DNA of 64,000 bases from Thraustochytrium sp. TN22. Its lineage: Eukaryota > Sar > Bigyra > Thraustochytrida > Thraustochytriidae. The notes beneath the pieces were generated by a model that was not told the origin of the DNA, ran no database searches, and was given only the letters and a program-made list of their open reading frames with translations. The stretch is from contig JABLUY010000191.1 in assembly GCA_013306675.1 (NCBI GenBank), positions 1 through 64,000 on the forward strand, given 5' to 3'. Below are positions 1 to 11,100 of the stretch, piece by piece. The position numbers were made by a program, and so were the translations under genes. Each line of letters begins with the position of its first letter. Position 1 is the stretch's first letter.

Positions 1-27
1 CGCCCGCGCGGCGCCCGGCTGCCTGGC

Positions 28-80
<53 letters not shown>

Positions 81-241
81 GGTGGCGGCAGCGGCGGCGG
101 CGCGCGCGACAGCGGCGGCGGCGAGCGGCAGCATCAGCGGCGCGGCCGAGAGGGCGAGCAACCACCACCACCTCTGGCGCGGCGCGGGCGGCGGCGCGGC
201 GCGCGCAGGCGCGCGCAGGCGGGGCGGCGTGGGGCGGAGAA

Positions 242-3200
242 ATGGGCGGCGAGGGCGAGGAGAGCAACGCGGCGCTGCTCATGTCGCAGCTGGGCGCCGC
301 GGCGGCCGCCGCGCAGGCGGCGACGGCGCACCAGCAGCAGCAGCAACAGCAGCAACAGCAGCAGGAGGGGGGAACGCTCGGCTCGGCGCAGACGCTGCAG
401 CCCCTGCAGCAGCCCGAGTCCGGACAAACCAGCCTGGACGCGCTGAGGAGCCTCATCTCGAAGAACACGGGAGCACAGGGCGCGGCCAGTGGCCAGCTGG
501 GACAGTTGGGACAGCTTGGCGCGCTCGGCCAGCTCGGCTCGCTGAGCTCGCTCGGCCAGCTTAGTCAGCTGACAAGCGCTACCTCAGCGACGGGGGCGGT
601 CAAGGATGGCGCGACTGCCGAGGCCGCCAAGCCCCCCGGCACGGCCGGCGCCGATGCGCTTTCCTCGCTACTCAAGTCCGCCTCAACGGGCAGCAGTTCC
701 AGTTCTAGCTCAAGCACCAGCTCCAGCTCAAGCTCCAGCTCCAGCTCATCCGCTGACAACGGCGCTGCGCTTTTCTCGGCCATGAGCAATCTACGGCAGC
801 AGCACCAAGAGCAAGAACCACCGGAGACGAAGGGCGACGGAGACGGCGAGAAGAAGGCTCCTTCGGAGACGGCGGTGGCCAAGGAGGAGGAGAAAGAGGA
901 GAAATTGGAGGAGAACGCGGGGGAGAATAAGAAGGAGCCGGGCGCCACATCGGCGCTTCAGGCGCTTGCCTCGGCTGGCGCCGGCCAAGGGGACAGTACC
1001 AGCGCAACAGGCAAGCCGGCTCACGCCTCGGGCGTCTCGGACGCCGCAGGCGAAGGCGCAGCGGCCCTGGCAGCGCTGTCGAGCTTGGTTGCCGGCAAGG
1101 GCGCCGCCACGGATAGCACGCCCGCTGTATCGACAACCAGCAGCGCCTCTCAGGGCCCTGCGGACAGTAGTAGCTCGCTCGCGAGCCTGGCCAAACTCAT
1201 CGGTCCGCAGCATACTGCTGTCGCCTCGACCGACAACGAGCCCGCCTCCTCCTTGTCGTCGTCTTCTTTGTCGTCTTCCTCGTCCGCTGTGCCTGAAGCC
1301 TTTGCCAATCTGGCGAAGATGATGAGCGGGGACGCCTCGGCGGCAACCTCAAGCAGCAGCAGCAGCAGTGGCGGCGGCGGCGGCAGCAGCAGCAACAGTT
1401 CCAGCGCGCCTTCGAGCTCGCTTGCCGCATCGCTGCTTGGCAAGTCGGCCTCGGGCTCCCACACCGACCTGGCAGCCATGCTGAAGCAGGCACAGGACCA
1501 GGCACAGGCGCAGCAGGCGCGCGAGCCGACTGCGGCTGAGGCAGCGACCACGCCGCAAGCAGGAGAGCCGCCGACGGATGAAGCGGCGGCTTCGCTCGCC
1601 GCGCTCTCCGCTGCAGCCCTCCTGAGTCGTGATAAACCCAGCGAGAAATCAGGCAAGGACTCGCCCAAGGACGCGGCGGAAGAAAAGGCCGAGGCCTCAA
1701 AGACTTCGGCCGCGGCCGACGTGGAGGCCAAGGCCGACGTAGCGACCAAGGCCGACAACGAGCCGGAGGGCGCCGATGCCGCCGCTGCGGCGGCTCGTGG
1801 AGGGCCCCACAAGGCTGATGGTGCGTCGGACAACGCCATGGATGTTGACGAGGTGGAAAAGAAGCAGGGGCGTGACGAGATGAAGGTGGAGAAGGAGGAG
1901 GAGAAGGCGCAGCAGCAGCAGCAGCAGCAGCAGCAGGAAGAGGAGGAGAAGCAGGAGACGCAGGAGAAGCAAAAGGCGGAGGAGGAGAAGAAGAAGAAGA
2001 AGGAGGAGGAGGAGGAGGAGGAGGAGGAGGAGGAGGAGGAGAAGCGAGAGGAAGAGGGTGGCAAAGGGATGGAGGAGACAATGAACACGAACCCGCCCGA
2101 AGCAGAGACGGCCCGTGAGCGCGAGCGGAGACGCAAGAAGAAGGAGGATAAGGCGAGTGCCGCGGAAATGTCCAAGCAGCTCAAGGTGGAGGCGAGTGGG
2201 GCAGCGGACGTAGATGCGAACGGCTTGCCCGAGGAGCCGAGCGCGGTAGCGGTGAAGGCAGAGGAGACGGGCAAACCCGCCACCAAGAAAAGGAAGAAGA
2301 AGAAGCATCAGCAAGCGGCAGACATGCCGGAGGGGCCAAAACCTGGAATCCCAAACCGCACGCCGGCGAGCGTCTCGGCCGCCACGGACAGTGCCGATGT
2401 TGCTAGAGAGGCTTCGGCGCCGGCCTTGGAGGAGCCAAGGGCGCCGGCGGAGCCAAAGGCGCCGGCGGAGCCAAAGGCGCCGACGTCGCCAACGGCGCCA
2501 ACGTCGCCGGCCTCGCCTCCAGCGCCTCCAGCGCCGGCGGCCAAGCCTCTGGGCGAGCCTCTGACGGCGCAAGAGGAGCTGGAGGAGGCGCGCGCAGTGG
2601 ATGTGCGCACACTAAAGCGCAAGGTGCTGGACGCCGACTGGATTAGCGACAGCGTCAAGGCGTGGTTCACGCTGAAGCGCACATGGCGATTGCTGGCGAT
2701 CGAGGAGGCAGAGAAGGCCGCCGGGAAGGTCTTTCTGCCGCTGGATACGCCAGTGCTCTCGGAGGAGGACCGCGCGATGTACTATGCGGTGACGGGGCGG
2801 CGTGCCAAGATGCAGCGCATGCTGGATGCGCGGCGCGGCGGGAAATCGCCCTTGCTGGCCAAGGAGTCGCTCTTTAGCATGTGTGGCGCATTTAACTTCC
2901 TGACAGAGGTGGCCATGCCGGACGTGCAGGCGCAGGCAGAGGCAACCGGGACCACGCCGGTGGTGGCGGCCAAGGCGAAGCTCATGACGCTCGTGGAGAA
3001 CCCGGCGCGTGCTGCCCCGGCGGTGCGGCCGGCGCCTGACGCCGCACAGGGTGCGCCGGCGGCTGGCGGCCGTTCCGGCCGCAGTAGCAAGCGCAAGCGT
3101 ACCACGCAGGCGGGCCGCGCCCTGGCGCAGCAGGAGGAGCAGCTCCGCCAGCGCCGCCTGCAGCAGCAGCAGGACGAGCAGGCTCTCGCGCAGCAGGAGG

Positions 3201-3327
3201 AGCTTCGCGTCCAGCAGATCCAGCAGCAGCAGATCCAGCAGCAGCAGATCCAGCAGCAGCAGATCCAGCAGCAGCTTCAGCAACAGCAGCAGCTTCAGCA
3301 GCAGCAGCAGCAACAGCAGCAACAGCA

Positions 3328-3358
<31 letters not shown>

Positions 3359-3586
3359 AGGCAGCAACAGCAACAGCAACAGCGCCAGCAGCAGCCTTCG
3401 CCACCACCCCCGCCGCAGCCCAAATCCAAGTCTAAGAGCAAGCGCGCACAAGAGCAAACCGAGTCTGCTGCGGCTCAGCAACGGCGCGCGCAGGAGCAGC
3501 AGCGCCTCGAGCTGCTCGCCGCCCAGCAACAGCAGAAGGAGCAGCAGGTAAAAATGGAGGCCCTACAGCAGCAGCAGCATCGTATT

Positions 3587-3649
<63 letters not shown>

Positions 3650-3820
3650 CAACAACAACAGCAACAGACGCTCAGCGTGGACGAAGAGCTACTCCAGGGA
3701 TTGGCGAAGCTTTCTGAAGAACAACTCTTGCAAATTCTGCAAGAAGCGCAGACTCCGGAGCAGCAGCAGGAGCTGATCAACGCAATCGTCATCATTCAGC
3801 AGCAGCAGCAGCAACAAAAA

Positions 3821-3862
<42 letters not shown>

Positions 3863-4186
3863 CAACAACAACAACAACAACAGGAGCCGCTCGCAATGAG
3901 CACCCAAGACAAGCTGGTATTCCTGAGCCAGACGTACCACAATCTGCAGCACATGAACCTTGCGCAAGTGCAGCAGATTCAGCACCACCTCTTTGAGGAG
4001 GCCAACGTGGTGAGCAACGAGCTGTCGCAGCTTGTGACGCTCATGCAGCAGAAGGACGGCATCGCTGAGGACGTGAAAGAAAAGGCGAGCCAGGAGATCG
4101 AGGTTCGCGAGAGCTTCTTGAATGCCGTGACCCAAGTCTACGAGGCTGTCCAGAACCGACTGCGGGTGCTGCAGGGCGGTGCCTGA
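242..4186 (+). CDS. Large polyQ/polyS low-complexity protein, unrecognised
   Basis: A single frame of 1,314 residues from the first ATG after a long GCG-repeat leader. It is dominated by low complexity: a short Q run near residue 30, Ser runs near 150-170, Ala/Ser-rich segments to about 560, an acidic E/K tract around 565-610, a Lys-rich NLS-like stretch (KKRKKKK) near 680, and long CAG/CAA-coded Q tracts near 990-1050, 1116-1143 and 1187-1215. The only ordered-looking parts are about 795-920 (with ADWISDSVKAWFTLKRTWRL) and two helical pieces between and after the last Q tracts, including LSEEQLLQILQEAQTPEQQ. This composition is typical of nuclear transcription-coactivator or Mediator-like proteins, but I recognise no defined family and assign no function. 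Mixed CAG/CAA coding argues for selection on the amino acid rather than simple repeat expansion. Confidence 0.75.
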
Positions 4187-4275
4187 TTATGATGAAAGAA
4201 TGCCAAACATCAACAAAGATCGATGATTTACAGGTAATGCCCCTGGCAGTGGCCATGGCGGACGCTTGGGGCGTA

Positions 4276-4302
4276 GGCTAGGCCCCGGGCCCGGGCCTAG
4301 CC
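4276..4302. repeat. Perfect 10-bp inverted repeat after the polyQ gene
   Basis: The arms GGCTAGGCCC and GGGCCTAGCC are exact reverse complements separated by 7 bases. The hairpin begins 90 bases after the stop codon of the polyQ gene, so it would sit in its 3' untranslated region. A role in RNA processing is possible but not shown. Confidence 0.6.
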
Positions 4303-6155
4303 TGAGCCTGACTGTGTGAGTCACGTTCACGTCAAAATAGCTGGCTCGGCGGGCTGGCTCGGCTCTCGCGGCTTGCCACGCGACGGTGGCTGGCTGCCAC
4401 GCGTTTGCCCAGATGACCTGGTCGGGCCGGGCCTCCGAGTCAGCTTACCCCGGGGCCCGGCGGGCCACTGCAGGCCACTGGCAGAGCTGGCCGGCCGCTC
4501 TGGCTCGCGGCTTCGTGGTGGCTGGCTCGAACAAAGAGCGAGCATCTGCCAGGAGTTGGTCAGCTACTAGCCTAGGCTAGTATCCTAGCGGCGAGAGAAG
4601 GCTCGCCCGCCTAGCTCCCAGGCGCCTCGGCGAGTCGCCGTACCGCGCAACGAGTGCCAGCGGCGCTGCGGCAACGTCGGAGTCGCGCTGCGCGCGCCCT
4701 TTCGGAAGGCGCGCGCACCTGCTTCGCTGCCAGTTGCCCTGCGGGCACTGCAGCCAGAGAGTAACGTTAACACTGCAGCCAGGCGGAGAGAGCAACTGAC
4801 GGGCCTGTGGCTGAAGGAACACTGCAAGGGCCTATAGCCTGCCAGTGCCTGCCAGTGGTGGCTGGGGCGCTACGGAAGGAAGGACCTGCGACCGTGACAG
4901 TGATCAGTCAAGTCAAGGTCGAACTGCCAGCCAAGGCCAGTGCCGCACTAGGCTACACGCCGCCGCCGCAGTCGCCGCCTAACGAGGCAGCCAGCCAACA
5001 TCTGCGGAACCCACCCAGCGGCCACTGCAGGTCCGCGTCAAGCAGTCCAAAAGGGCCCGCGCAACCCGACGTCCTTGCTTGGCCGGGCTTTGCCAACAGC
5101 CAGCTTGCCGCTTGCTAAAGAGTGCTCGTTCGTCGCTGCTGCCGCCGCCACACTGCAGTGCGTGCAGAGCACTGACAGTGAGCGCGCAGTGCCGCGGCCC
5201 GCCTGGCCAATCATGGCAAAACACGCTCGCGCTCGCACGCACGCGCGCCAGCCCTCATGAGGCTGGCCGGCCGCACACGCACCGTGACGTCCACAGCTCC
5301 GCGCTGCGCTCTCGCGCGCCCTCGCCAGCTGCCTGCCTCCCAGGCTCTGCCGCGCCTCGCCTCGGCACCGCGCGCCGCCGCCGCCGCACGCCGCCCCCTG
5401 CCGCTCCGCGTCCGCGTCGTCGCCGCTCAGCGCGCTCGCGGAGCCCGCCATCACGATGGCCAGCGAGAGCGCGCCAGCCGCGGCCGCGACGGCGCCCTCC
5501 CTCCAGTTCCTGTCCCCACATACCAAGTGCGATCCGCCCGGGACGCCGCGCCTCGGTCCCCGCCGCGCGTGCCGCCAGACTCGCCCGGCACCCCCGCGCC
5601 GCGCGCCCCCGCCGCGGCGTGCCTGCTCCGGCCCGTCGCGGCGGCGGCGGCGGGGGGGCACCGGCCGAGCGGCGGCCTGCACGCGCCGCGCGCGCGCCGC
5701 GCGGTCTCGCCGCGGCGCCGCGCGCTCGATCGCGCGGCCGCGCGGCGCGCGCGGCGCCGCGCGGCGCGGCGCGGCGCGCGCGCGGGGCCTGCGCGGCGGC
5801 GGCCTCCGCGAGGCGCCTCGCGGGCGGCCGCCCGCGCGGCAGCCGGCGGCCGGCCGGCCGGCCGGCTGCTCGAGGCCGAGGCCGCCTTGGGCCCTCCTCC
5901 TCCCCTGCTCCGCCCGCCCACCCGCCCGCCCGCGCGGCGAGGCGAGGCGAGGCGAGGCGAGGCGCGGCGCGCGCGGCCGCGCGCGCGCGGGCACACTGGC
6001 GCGCGCCGTGCACGCCCGCACGCGGCCAGGCGCTCGCTCGCGCGGCCGAGGCTCGGGCGGGCGGCGGCGAGAGCGCCGAGGCGGAGGGAGATAGTAGGAG
6101 GCCTGCCTGGGAGGAAGGAGGGAGGGCTCACTTGGAGGCAGCTGGCCGGGCGCAG

Positions 6156-6168
6156 GCGTATAATACGC
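6156..6168 (+). promoter_or_regulatory. TATA-like element inside a small palindrome
   Basis: GCGTATAATACGC is a perfect 6+1+6 palindrome with a TATAAT core in otherwise extremely GC-rich DNA, about 700 bases before the next ATG. It could be a core promoter for the downstream gene. Only the sequence resemblance supports this. Confidence 0.25.
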
Positions 6169-6871
6169 GGCGGCGACGCGCGCGCGAGCAGCGGCGGGCA
6201 GACTGCTAGCTAGCTTGCTCGCGGCTCGGAGCGCGCTCGCGGGACGGAGAGAGAGCGCGGCAAGGCAGGGCTAGGCGAGGCGAGGCGAGCGCCCAAGCGC
6301 GCGCGCGCTCAAGCGCTTGCTCGCTCGCGGCCGGCGGCCTCGCTCTCTCGGCGCGGACGCACGAGGCGTGTCATCCCAGCCGCGCGCGGGCGTCTTTAAT
6401 TCAAACCAGCTACTCGGCTCGGCTCGCCCGCTGGCTAGCGCCCGCCCGCTCGCTCGCTCGCTCGCTCGCGGCGGCGGCGGCGACAGCACCGGCGGCGGCG
6501 CTCCGCTCGAGCGCGCTCGCCCCCCCTCCCCCGCCTCCGCGGCGCGTCCGGCAACCGGCGGCCTCCCGTCAGTCGTGGCAGCGACTGTGATCGGCGGCCC
6601 TCCCCATCCCTCCATCGCTCGCTCGCGCGCTCCTCTCGCTCGCGCTCGCGCGGCGTCCCGTCTCCAGGCGACCCGGCGCGGCCCGGCCCGACCCGGCGCC
6701 CGCCCCCGCGCGCCCGCCGCCGCGCGCCGCCCGCCGCCGCCGCCAGCGCCACCCGCGCGCGGGTTCGGCCGGCGAGCGCGGCGCGAGGCCTGGCTGGCTG
6801 GCGCCAGTCAGCGCGGCGCGGTCGGCACGCGCCCGGCGCAGGCGGAGCGCGGCGCGCAGGCGGAGCGGGCG

Positions 6872-7789
6872 ATGTTCGCGCGCAAGCTCGGGTACGGGTA
6901 CGAGGGCAGCGTGAAGCGCATGAAGAGGAGCTTCGGGCGCGGCATCCCGTTCGAGATGGAGACGCGCAAGCGCCAGGCGGTGAGCTGCGGGCTGCCCAAG
7001 CTGGACGAGGGCGAGGCCAAGGACGGCAAGGCGGCGGAGGCGGCCACGGCCACGCCGCCCGGCGCAGAGGAGGAGCTGGCGGCGGAGGCCGCCATGGCGC
7101 ACGAGGCCAAGCAGCAGCAGCAGGAGGCCAGCGCGCCCATCTACATGCGCGAGTCGCGCCTCGAGCAGCGCCAGCTGCGCAAGGCCAAGTCCATCTGCTT
7201 CGCGGAGGGCACCAAGACGTGGCTCGGCCTGCGCCGCGAGCGCCACTTCGTGGACGAGCTGCTGCACCGCTTCTTCGTGCTCGGCAAGCAGTTCTCCTCG
7301 GTCGACGTCCTGCACCTCATCGGCATGGACGCGCAGCTCATCGGCGGCGTCAACGCGCTGCTCGAGGACCTCTGCGACAGGATATTGACCTTCTCCACCT
7401 CCGAGGAGGACGGCGTGCCCGTGCTGCCCAAGGGCGGCGGCCGCGGCATGAAGGTCTCCATCTTCCACCACCCTTACCTCGTCAGCCTGCAGCGTGTCGT
7501 CGCCGAGGCCGAGCGCGTCGCGGCGCTCGGCTTCTCGCTCGGCCCCAACCCAGCGGCGCAGCGCAACTCCGCCTGTGAGTCCAAGCTAGTCTCCGACGAC
7601 CTCGACGTCGACGCCACCGACGACGACGGCCTCGCGCCGGCCTCGGACGCCGACGACGGCAACAACGCTGCCAAGGACTCGCGCAACCTCCTTATCGAGG
7701 ACCCCTCCGACGCCGACGTCCTCGACGACGCCTTCGACAAGGATGTCCTGATTGGCTCGCAGCAGCCCCCTGCGCTCACGGCCGCATGA
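6872..7789 (+). CDS. Unrecognised 305-residue protein
   Basis: The start is the ATG at 6872 (MFARKLGYGYEGSVKRMKRS). The frame stays open for 185 codons upstream, but that part is Arg/Ala/Pro-rich and looks like GC-driven noncoding translation. The protein has a basic N-terminus, an Ala/Glu/Gln-rich linker, a well-ordered helical core around residues 90-215 (with FVDELLHRFFVLGKQFSSVD), and an acidic Asp-rich C-terminus. There is no signal peptide or membrane segment. I do not recognise the family. Strong third-position GC and the ordered core make it a real gene. Confidence 0.7.
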   Translation: MFARKLGYGYEGSVKRMKRSFGRGIPFEMETRKRQAVSCGLPKLDEGEAKDGKAAEAATATPPGAEEELAAEAAMAHEAKQQQQEASAPIYMRESRLEQRQLRKAKSICFAEGTKTWLGLRRERHFVDELLHRFFVLGKQFSSVDVLHLIGMDAQLIGGVNALLEDLCDRILTFSTSEEDGVPVLPKGGGRGMKVSIFHHPYLVSLQRVVAEAERVAALGFSLGPNPAAQRNSACESKLVSDDLDVDATDDDGLAPASDADDGNNAAKDSRNLLIEDPSDADVLDDAFDKDVLIGSQQPPALTAA

Positions 7790-8233
7790 CGCGACCACGC
7801 GCCGCCGTCGTGCGACGTCTCTGGGACCGTCGCCTGCTCTACATAGAGAGAGCCTCTGGGGGAAAATCACGGGGAAGCCACCGAGAGAAGACGACGAGGA
7901 TGAAAAAGAAGAGAGGGGATTAGGCCGCCGTGCTTGGCCAGGCCTCGCCTGCGGTCGCGCACTCTCTTCTTCTTCTTCTTCTTCTTCTTCTACTTTGGCT
8001 ACTTTGGTCTTCTTTTCCCCTGTCGTTCCCGGCAGCGGACGCCCGCATGTTCACTACCATACCAGGTTGTTTGTCTCCCCTCGCCAATAGCACCACCAAG
8101 AGAAACTATAAAGTCCCCGCTTTTCTGGGGCATTGATCACCATTTTCGTGCTACTGGTAATGTTTTCCTTTCTCTTCTTCTTCTTCTTCTTCTTCTTCGT
8201 CGTCGTCGTCTTCTTCTTCTTCTTCTTCTCAAA
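7790..8233. repeat. Convergent intergenic region with CTT microsatellites
   Basis: This stretch separates two convergent genes and carries two CTT-rich microsatellites, about 7966-7992 and 8173-8230, the latter with CGT interruptions. I see no gene in it. Confidence 0.6.
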
Positions 8234-9001
8234 TCATCGCCTTGGCGCCTGCTCCTGCTCCTGCTCCTGCATCTGCTGCAAGCGCCCGTCCACCTCCTGC
8301 GTGTCAAAGTACTGCCGTCGGAACGCATACCGCGTCACCATGTCCGGCAGCGGATACATGCGCTTCACCACCTTGTGGTTCTGGAAGACAAAGCCCACCG
8401 CCTGCCGGTGCACGATGAGCGCCGTGCGCGCGTCCTCCGCCACCTGCAGCTTCGCGTTGAACCGCCGCACCGCCATGAGCAGCTCGTGCTTGTCCTCGAA
8501 GCTCGCCACGCGGCCTGCCGCGCGCTCGCCCAAAAACCGCTTCGACAGCCGCTCGTAGCCCTCCTGCGCCACGCGCATCTCCTTCACGGCTGCCTGCAGC
8601 TTCGACCCGGTCCTGCCCAGCGCCGCCGCGATCTCCTCCTGCACCTCGCGCTGCAGCCCCAGCAGCGACTCCATCGGGTCCACCGACGCCGCGCGCTCGC
8701 TCAAGTACACCTCCTCCTTGCCCTCCAGGTCCTTCTGGTGCAGCGACATGGTAACGCGGCCCCAGGTGTTCTCCTTGCTCACGCTGTTGCCGCCGTCCTT
8801 GCTCGCCAGCCCGCGCCGCCCCACCACCAAGGTCATCGGAGTCGGAGTCGGAGTCGGGCTTGCTGGAGTCCTCCTCGTCGGCGTCGTCGTCCCCGCGCTC
8901 GACGCCGCCCAGGTCGGCGTCATGCCCGTCGCGCCGCCGCTGCCGCGCACCACGCCCGGACGCCCGCCCACGCGAGCGAGCCGCGCGCAGCTCGTCCGCA
9001 T
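8234..9001 (-). CDS. Unrecognised coiled-coil-like protein, start uncertain
   Basis: The frame ends at 8234. Its C-terminal 150 residues look genuinely coded: an amphipathic helical region (MESLLGLQREVQEEIAAALG) followed by a compact part with TALIVHRQAVGFVFQNHKV and RMYPLPDMVTRYAFRRQYF, then a Q/E tail. The ATG at 9001 gives a 255-residue product with an Arg/Ser/Thr-rich start (MRTSCARLARVG) that could be a mitochondrial presequence. A later ATG (MSLHQKDLEG) would give only the ordered part. Between 8830 and 8930 another minus-strand frame reads as an acidic Asp/Ser stretch, so an intron or a frame error near 8820 is possible. No family recognised. Confidence 0.55.
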   Translation of the reverse strand: MRTSCARLARVGGRPGVVRGSGGATGMTPTWAASSAGTTTPTRRTPASPTPTPTPMTLVVGRRGLASKDGGNSVSKENTWGRVTMSLHQKDLEGKEEVYLSERAASVDPMESLLGLQREVQEEIAAALGRTGSKLQAAVKEMRVAQEGYERLSKRFLGERAAGRVASFEDKHELLMAVRRFNAKLQVAEDARTALIVHRQAVGFVFQNHKVVKRMYPLPDMVTRYAFRRQYFDTQEVDGRLQQMQEQEQEQAPRR

Positions 9002-9571
9002 CGTGGCCCTCGCCCCCGCTCGCTCGCGCCGCGTGCGCCCCGACCCGAGTCCGAGTCGGCCTTCGTCTGTCGTTGATTGGGCTCTGCTTGCCTGCTCGCT
9101 CCGCGCGGCTCTCGGGGTCCGAGTCCGAGTCCGAGTCCGGGTCCGAGCACCATCCTCGTCATCCCACCCAAAATGCGCGGCCGGCGGCGCGAGCAATCAT
9201 GGCTTGGCAAGGCAAGGGTCACATCTTCTGCACACAGACTGAAGCTCCTTGCTTTGCACCACTGCATGTGACCACCACGCCGCGGAATGGCAGCTTTCGA
9301 GAAAAGGATGACCTTTGGGAGGGGCGCGCCGCGCCGGTCCTCCACAGCCAGACGTGTGACAACAAGGACGACCATGGTCTTGTGGTCAATCGCCAGAAAA
9401 GTTAAACGGTTCGGCTCGACTCGACTCAGTTCGACTCGACTCGTCGTGTCCACCTCACTGCAGACCGCGAAAAGAATGATGGCCGGGCTTGAGGAGGAGC
9501 TGCCTCCCTGTCACACCAGCCAGAGCGTTTTTCTTAACGACTTGAGCGTGCCCAAGGCGAATGCGCATTCC
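9002..9571. other. Intergenic stretch with GAGTCC repeats
   Basis: The GAGTCC hexamer runs near 9120-9150 and TCGACTCGACT runs near 9415-9442 are simple sequence. No supportable gene. Confidence 0.5.
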
Positions 9572-10513
9572 CTACCACCAGCGCTCCCCATGAATGTCGG
9601 ACGCCTCCACGCCAAGGCCTGTGAGCATCTTCTTGACGTCGCGAGCGAAACGAGGCGGACCGCAGAGGAAACAGACGGCGCCGCGGAGATCTTGCGCGCC
9701 GAGGAGGTCGGCGAGCGCATCTTGGGTGAGGCGACCGCGGTCCGAGGAGACCCATGGCGAAAAGGCAAAGGAAGCGTGCTGACTCGCCATCTCGCGGAGC
9801 GGCTCGCGGAAGATAAGCTCGTCAGCCGCACGGACAGAGTGCACAAAGTGCAGGCGCCGTGGCACGGCATGCGTGAGCGAGAGGTGGCGCGCCATGCTGT
9901 AGAGCGGTGTGATGCCGATGCCGCCCGCGATGAGCACCAGGTCGGTGTCCGGAGCGAGGTCGTCCGGCAGCACCAGGTCGCCGCCCACGCGAAAGAGCCA
10001 GGCATCTCCGGCCTGAGCCTTGTGCACGGCGGCGTACGTCGGCGCGTGCGCGCTGTCCTTGACGGCGAGCTCCAGGCGCGGCAGCTCCACGGGCGAGCTC
10101 GTCATGGAGAAGCCGCCGATGCTGTCGCAGCCCGGAATCAGGCAGTCCACCCACTGACCGGGCCGGAAGCTAAAGCGGTCGCTCGGCGCCAGCTCCACGT
10201 CCTGGCCCGTGCGTAGCGCCACCTCGCGCATCATGCGCTGCTCCTCCGCGAGCTGGCGGTCCAGCGGGTCAGGGTCTGCCTGCCCCACGGCCTCCTTGCC
10301 CTCCAGCACAAACCGCAGCGCCCTCGTCGTCGGCGAGAGCATCTCCGCGTCCACCAGCACGCCGCGCGTCACGCCCTCGGGCAGCGCGTCGCCCGCCGCG
10401 TCCTGCTCGCTCCCGCCGTTGTGCGCCGCGCGGCACCTTCCGGCGCTCGCCAGCCTCCGAGCCGTCCACGGCAGCGCCGCCTGCCGCCTGCACAGCGTCC
10501 TGGCAGCCTGCAT
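9572..10513 (-). CDS. OXNAD1-like FAD/NAD(P)-binding oxidoreductase, mitochondrial
   Basis: The 313-residue protein has the ferredoxin-reductase fold. The FAD-binding barrel carries RFSFRPGQWVDCLIPG followed by GGFSMTSSP, where the RxYS-type flavin motif is relaxed. The NAD-binding half has LVLIAGGIGITPLYSMARH and ends with FLCGPPRFARDVKKML, the CGPP motif that contacts nicotinamide. Length and layout fit the oxidoreductase NAD-binding domain-containing protein 1 group. The N-terminus (MQAARTLCRRQAALPWTARR) is Arg-rich without acidic residues, as in a mitochondrial presequence. By family it moves electrons between NAD(P)H and a partner through FAD; the partner is unknown. It is transcribed away from the DUF924 gene, with about 590 bases between the starts. 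Confidence 0.85.
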   Translation of the reverse strand: MQAARTLCRRQAALPWTARRLASAGRCRAAHNGGSEQDAAGDALPEGVTRGVLVDAEMLSPTTRALRFVLEGKEAVGQADPDPLDRQLAEEQRMMREVALRTGQDVELAPSDRFSFRPGQWVDCLIPGCDSIGGFSMTSSPVELPRLELAVKDSAHAPTYAAVHKAQAGDAWLFRVGGDLVLPDDLAPDTDLVLIAGGIGITPLYSMARHLSLTHAVPRRLHFVHSVRAADELIFREPLREMASQHASFAFSPWVSSDRGRLTQDALADLLGAQDLRGAVCFLCGPPRFARDVKKMLTGLGVEASDIHGERWW

Positions 10514-11100
10514 CGTGCCTGCACTGCAGCTCTAGCGAGCGAGCTAGTTGCTCTATCGTCCTAGCTGGCTTGCTAGCGTCCAGCTTGTGCTCGTAGCCCC
10601 TGCGCAGCTCGTCCTCCAGCTCGTCCCGCAACTCCAAGCTCGCTGGCTGGCTCCAGCTTGCCAGCTAGCTAGAGCGCGAGCAAGACGCGGAGCACGCAGC
10701 GCGCAGGTCGTTGCGCAGCACGGAGCGCGGCGCGCGAGTTGCGCGGTCCCGCGGCCTCGGCGGTCGGGTTCTGCGCATCGTGTCCTCGCGCGCCATCATG
10801 CCGCGCCAGCGCAACTCCTGCCCGCGACGGACGGCAGCGCCTCAGCGCGGCGCAGCGAGCGAGCGCAGCGGCGCTGCTGCCTCCAGCGCCGCCGCGCCGC
10901 GCCGTGCCGTGGCCGTGGCCATGACATGGCGCGCCGCGCACGATGAGGCGGGGGGCTTCATGGTGAAGCGCAGCGCAGCAGACTCGCAACCTCGGCGGCG
11001 CGGGCGGCGCAGGCAGGCAGGCAGGCAGGCAGGCGGGCAGGAAGGCGGGCTCGCGCGCTCGCTCGCGCTCGCGCTCCCGCGCTTAGCCTCGCGGCGGTGC
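10514..11100. promoter_or_regulatory. Bidirectional intergenic region
   Basis: This lies between divergent starts (OXNAD1-like minus, DUF924 plus) and should hold both promoters. It contains GCTAGCT words, CAGG tetramer runs near 11010-11040 and CTCGC runs. No TATA box is obvious. Confidence 0.4.

Larger units (their letters stand above)
4187..6871. other. Gene-free GC-rich intergenic region
   Basis: About 2.7 kb between two plus-strand genes with no frame I can defend. The open frames here are by-products of very high GC. It holds many CACTG/CAGTG words between 4440 and 5200, GGCGA pentamer runs near 5938-5963 and 6264-6290, and a CTCG run near 6440-6470. The right half is probably promoter and leader of the gene at 6872. 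Confidence 0.6.

Noticed and set aside
4316-6213. Several long overlapping frames on both strands
   Set aside because: They are Arg/Ala/Pro-rich translations of GC-rich repeats, overlap one another in all frames and show no domain or ordered composition.
6317-6871. 185-codon upstream extension of the gene at 6872
   Set aside because: The composition switches abruptly from Arg/Pro/Ala-rich to ordered at the ATG at 6872, and the extension contains CTCG microsatellite translation.
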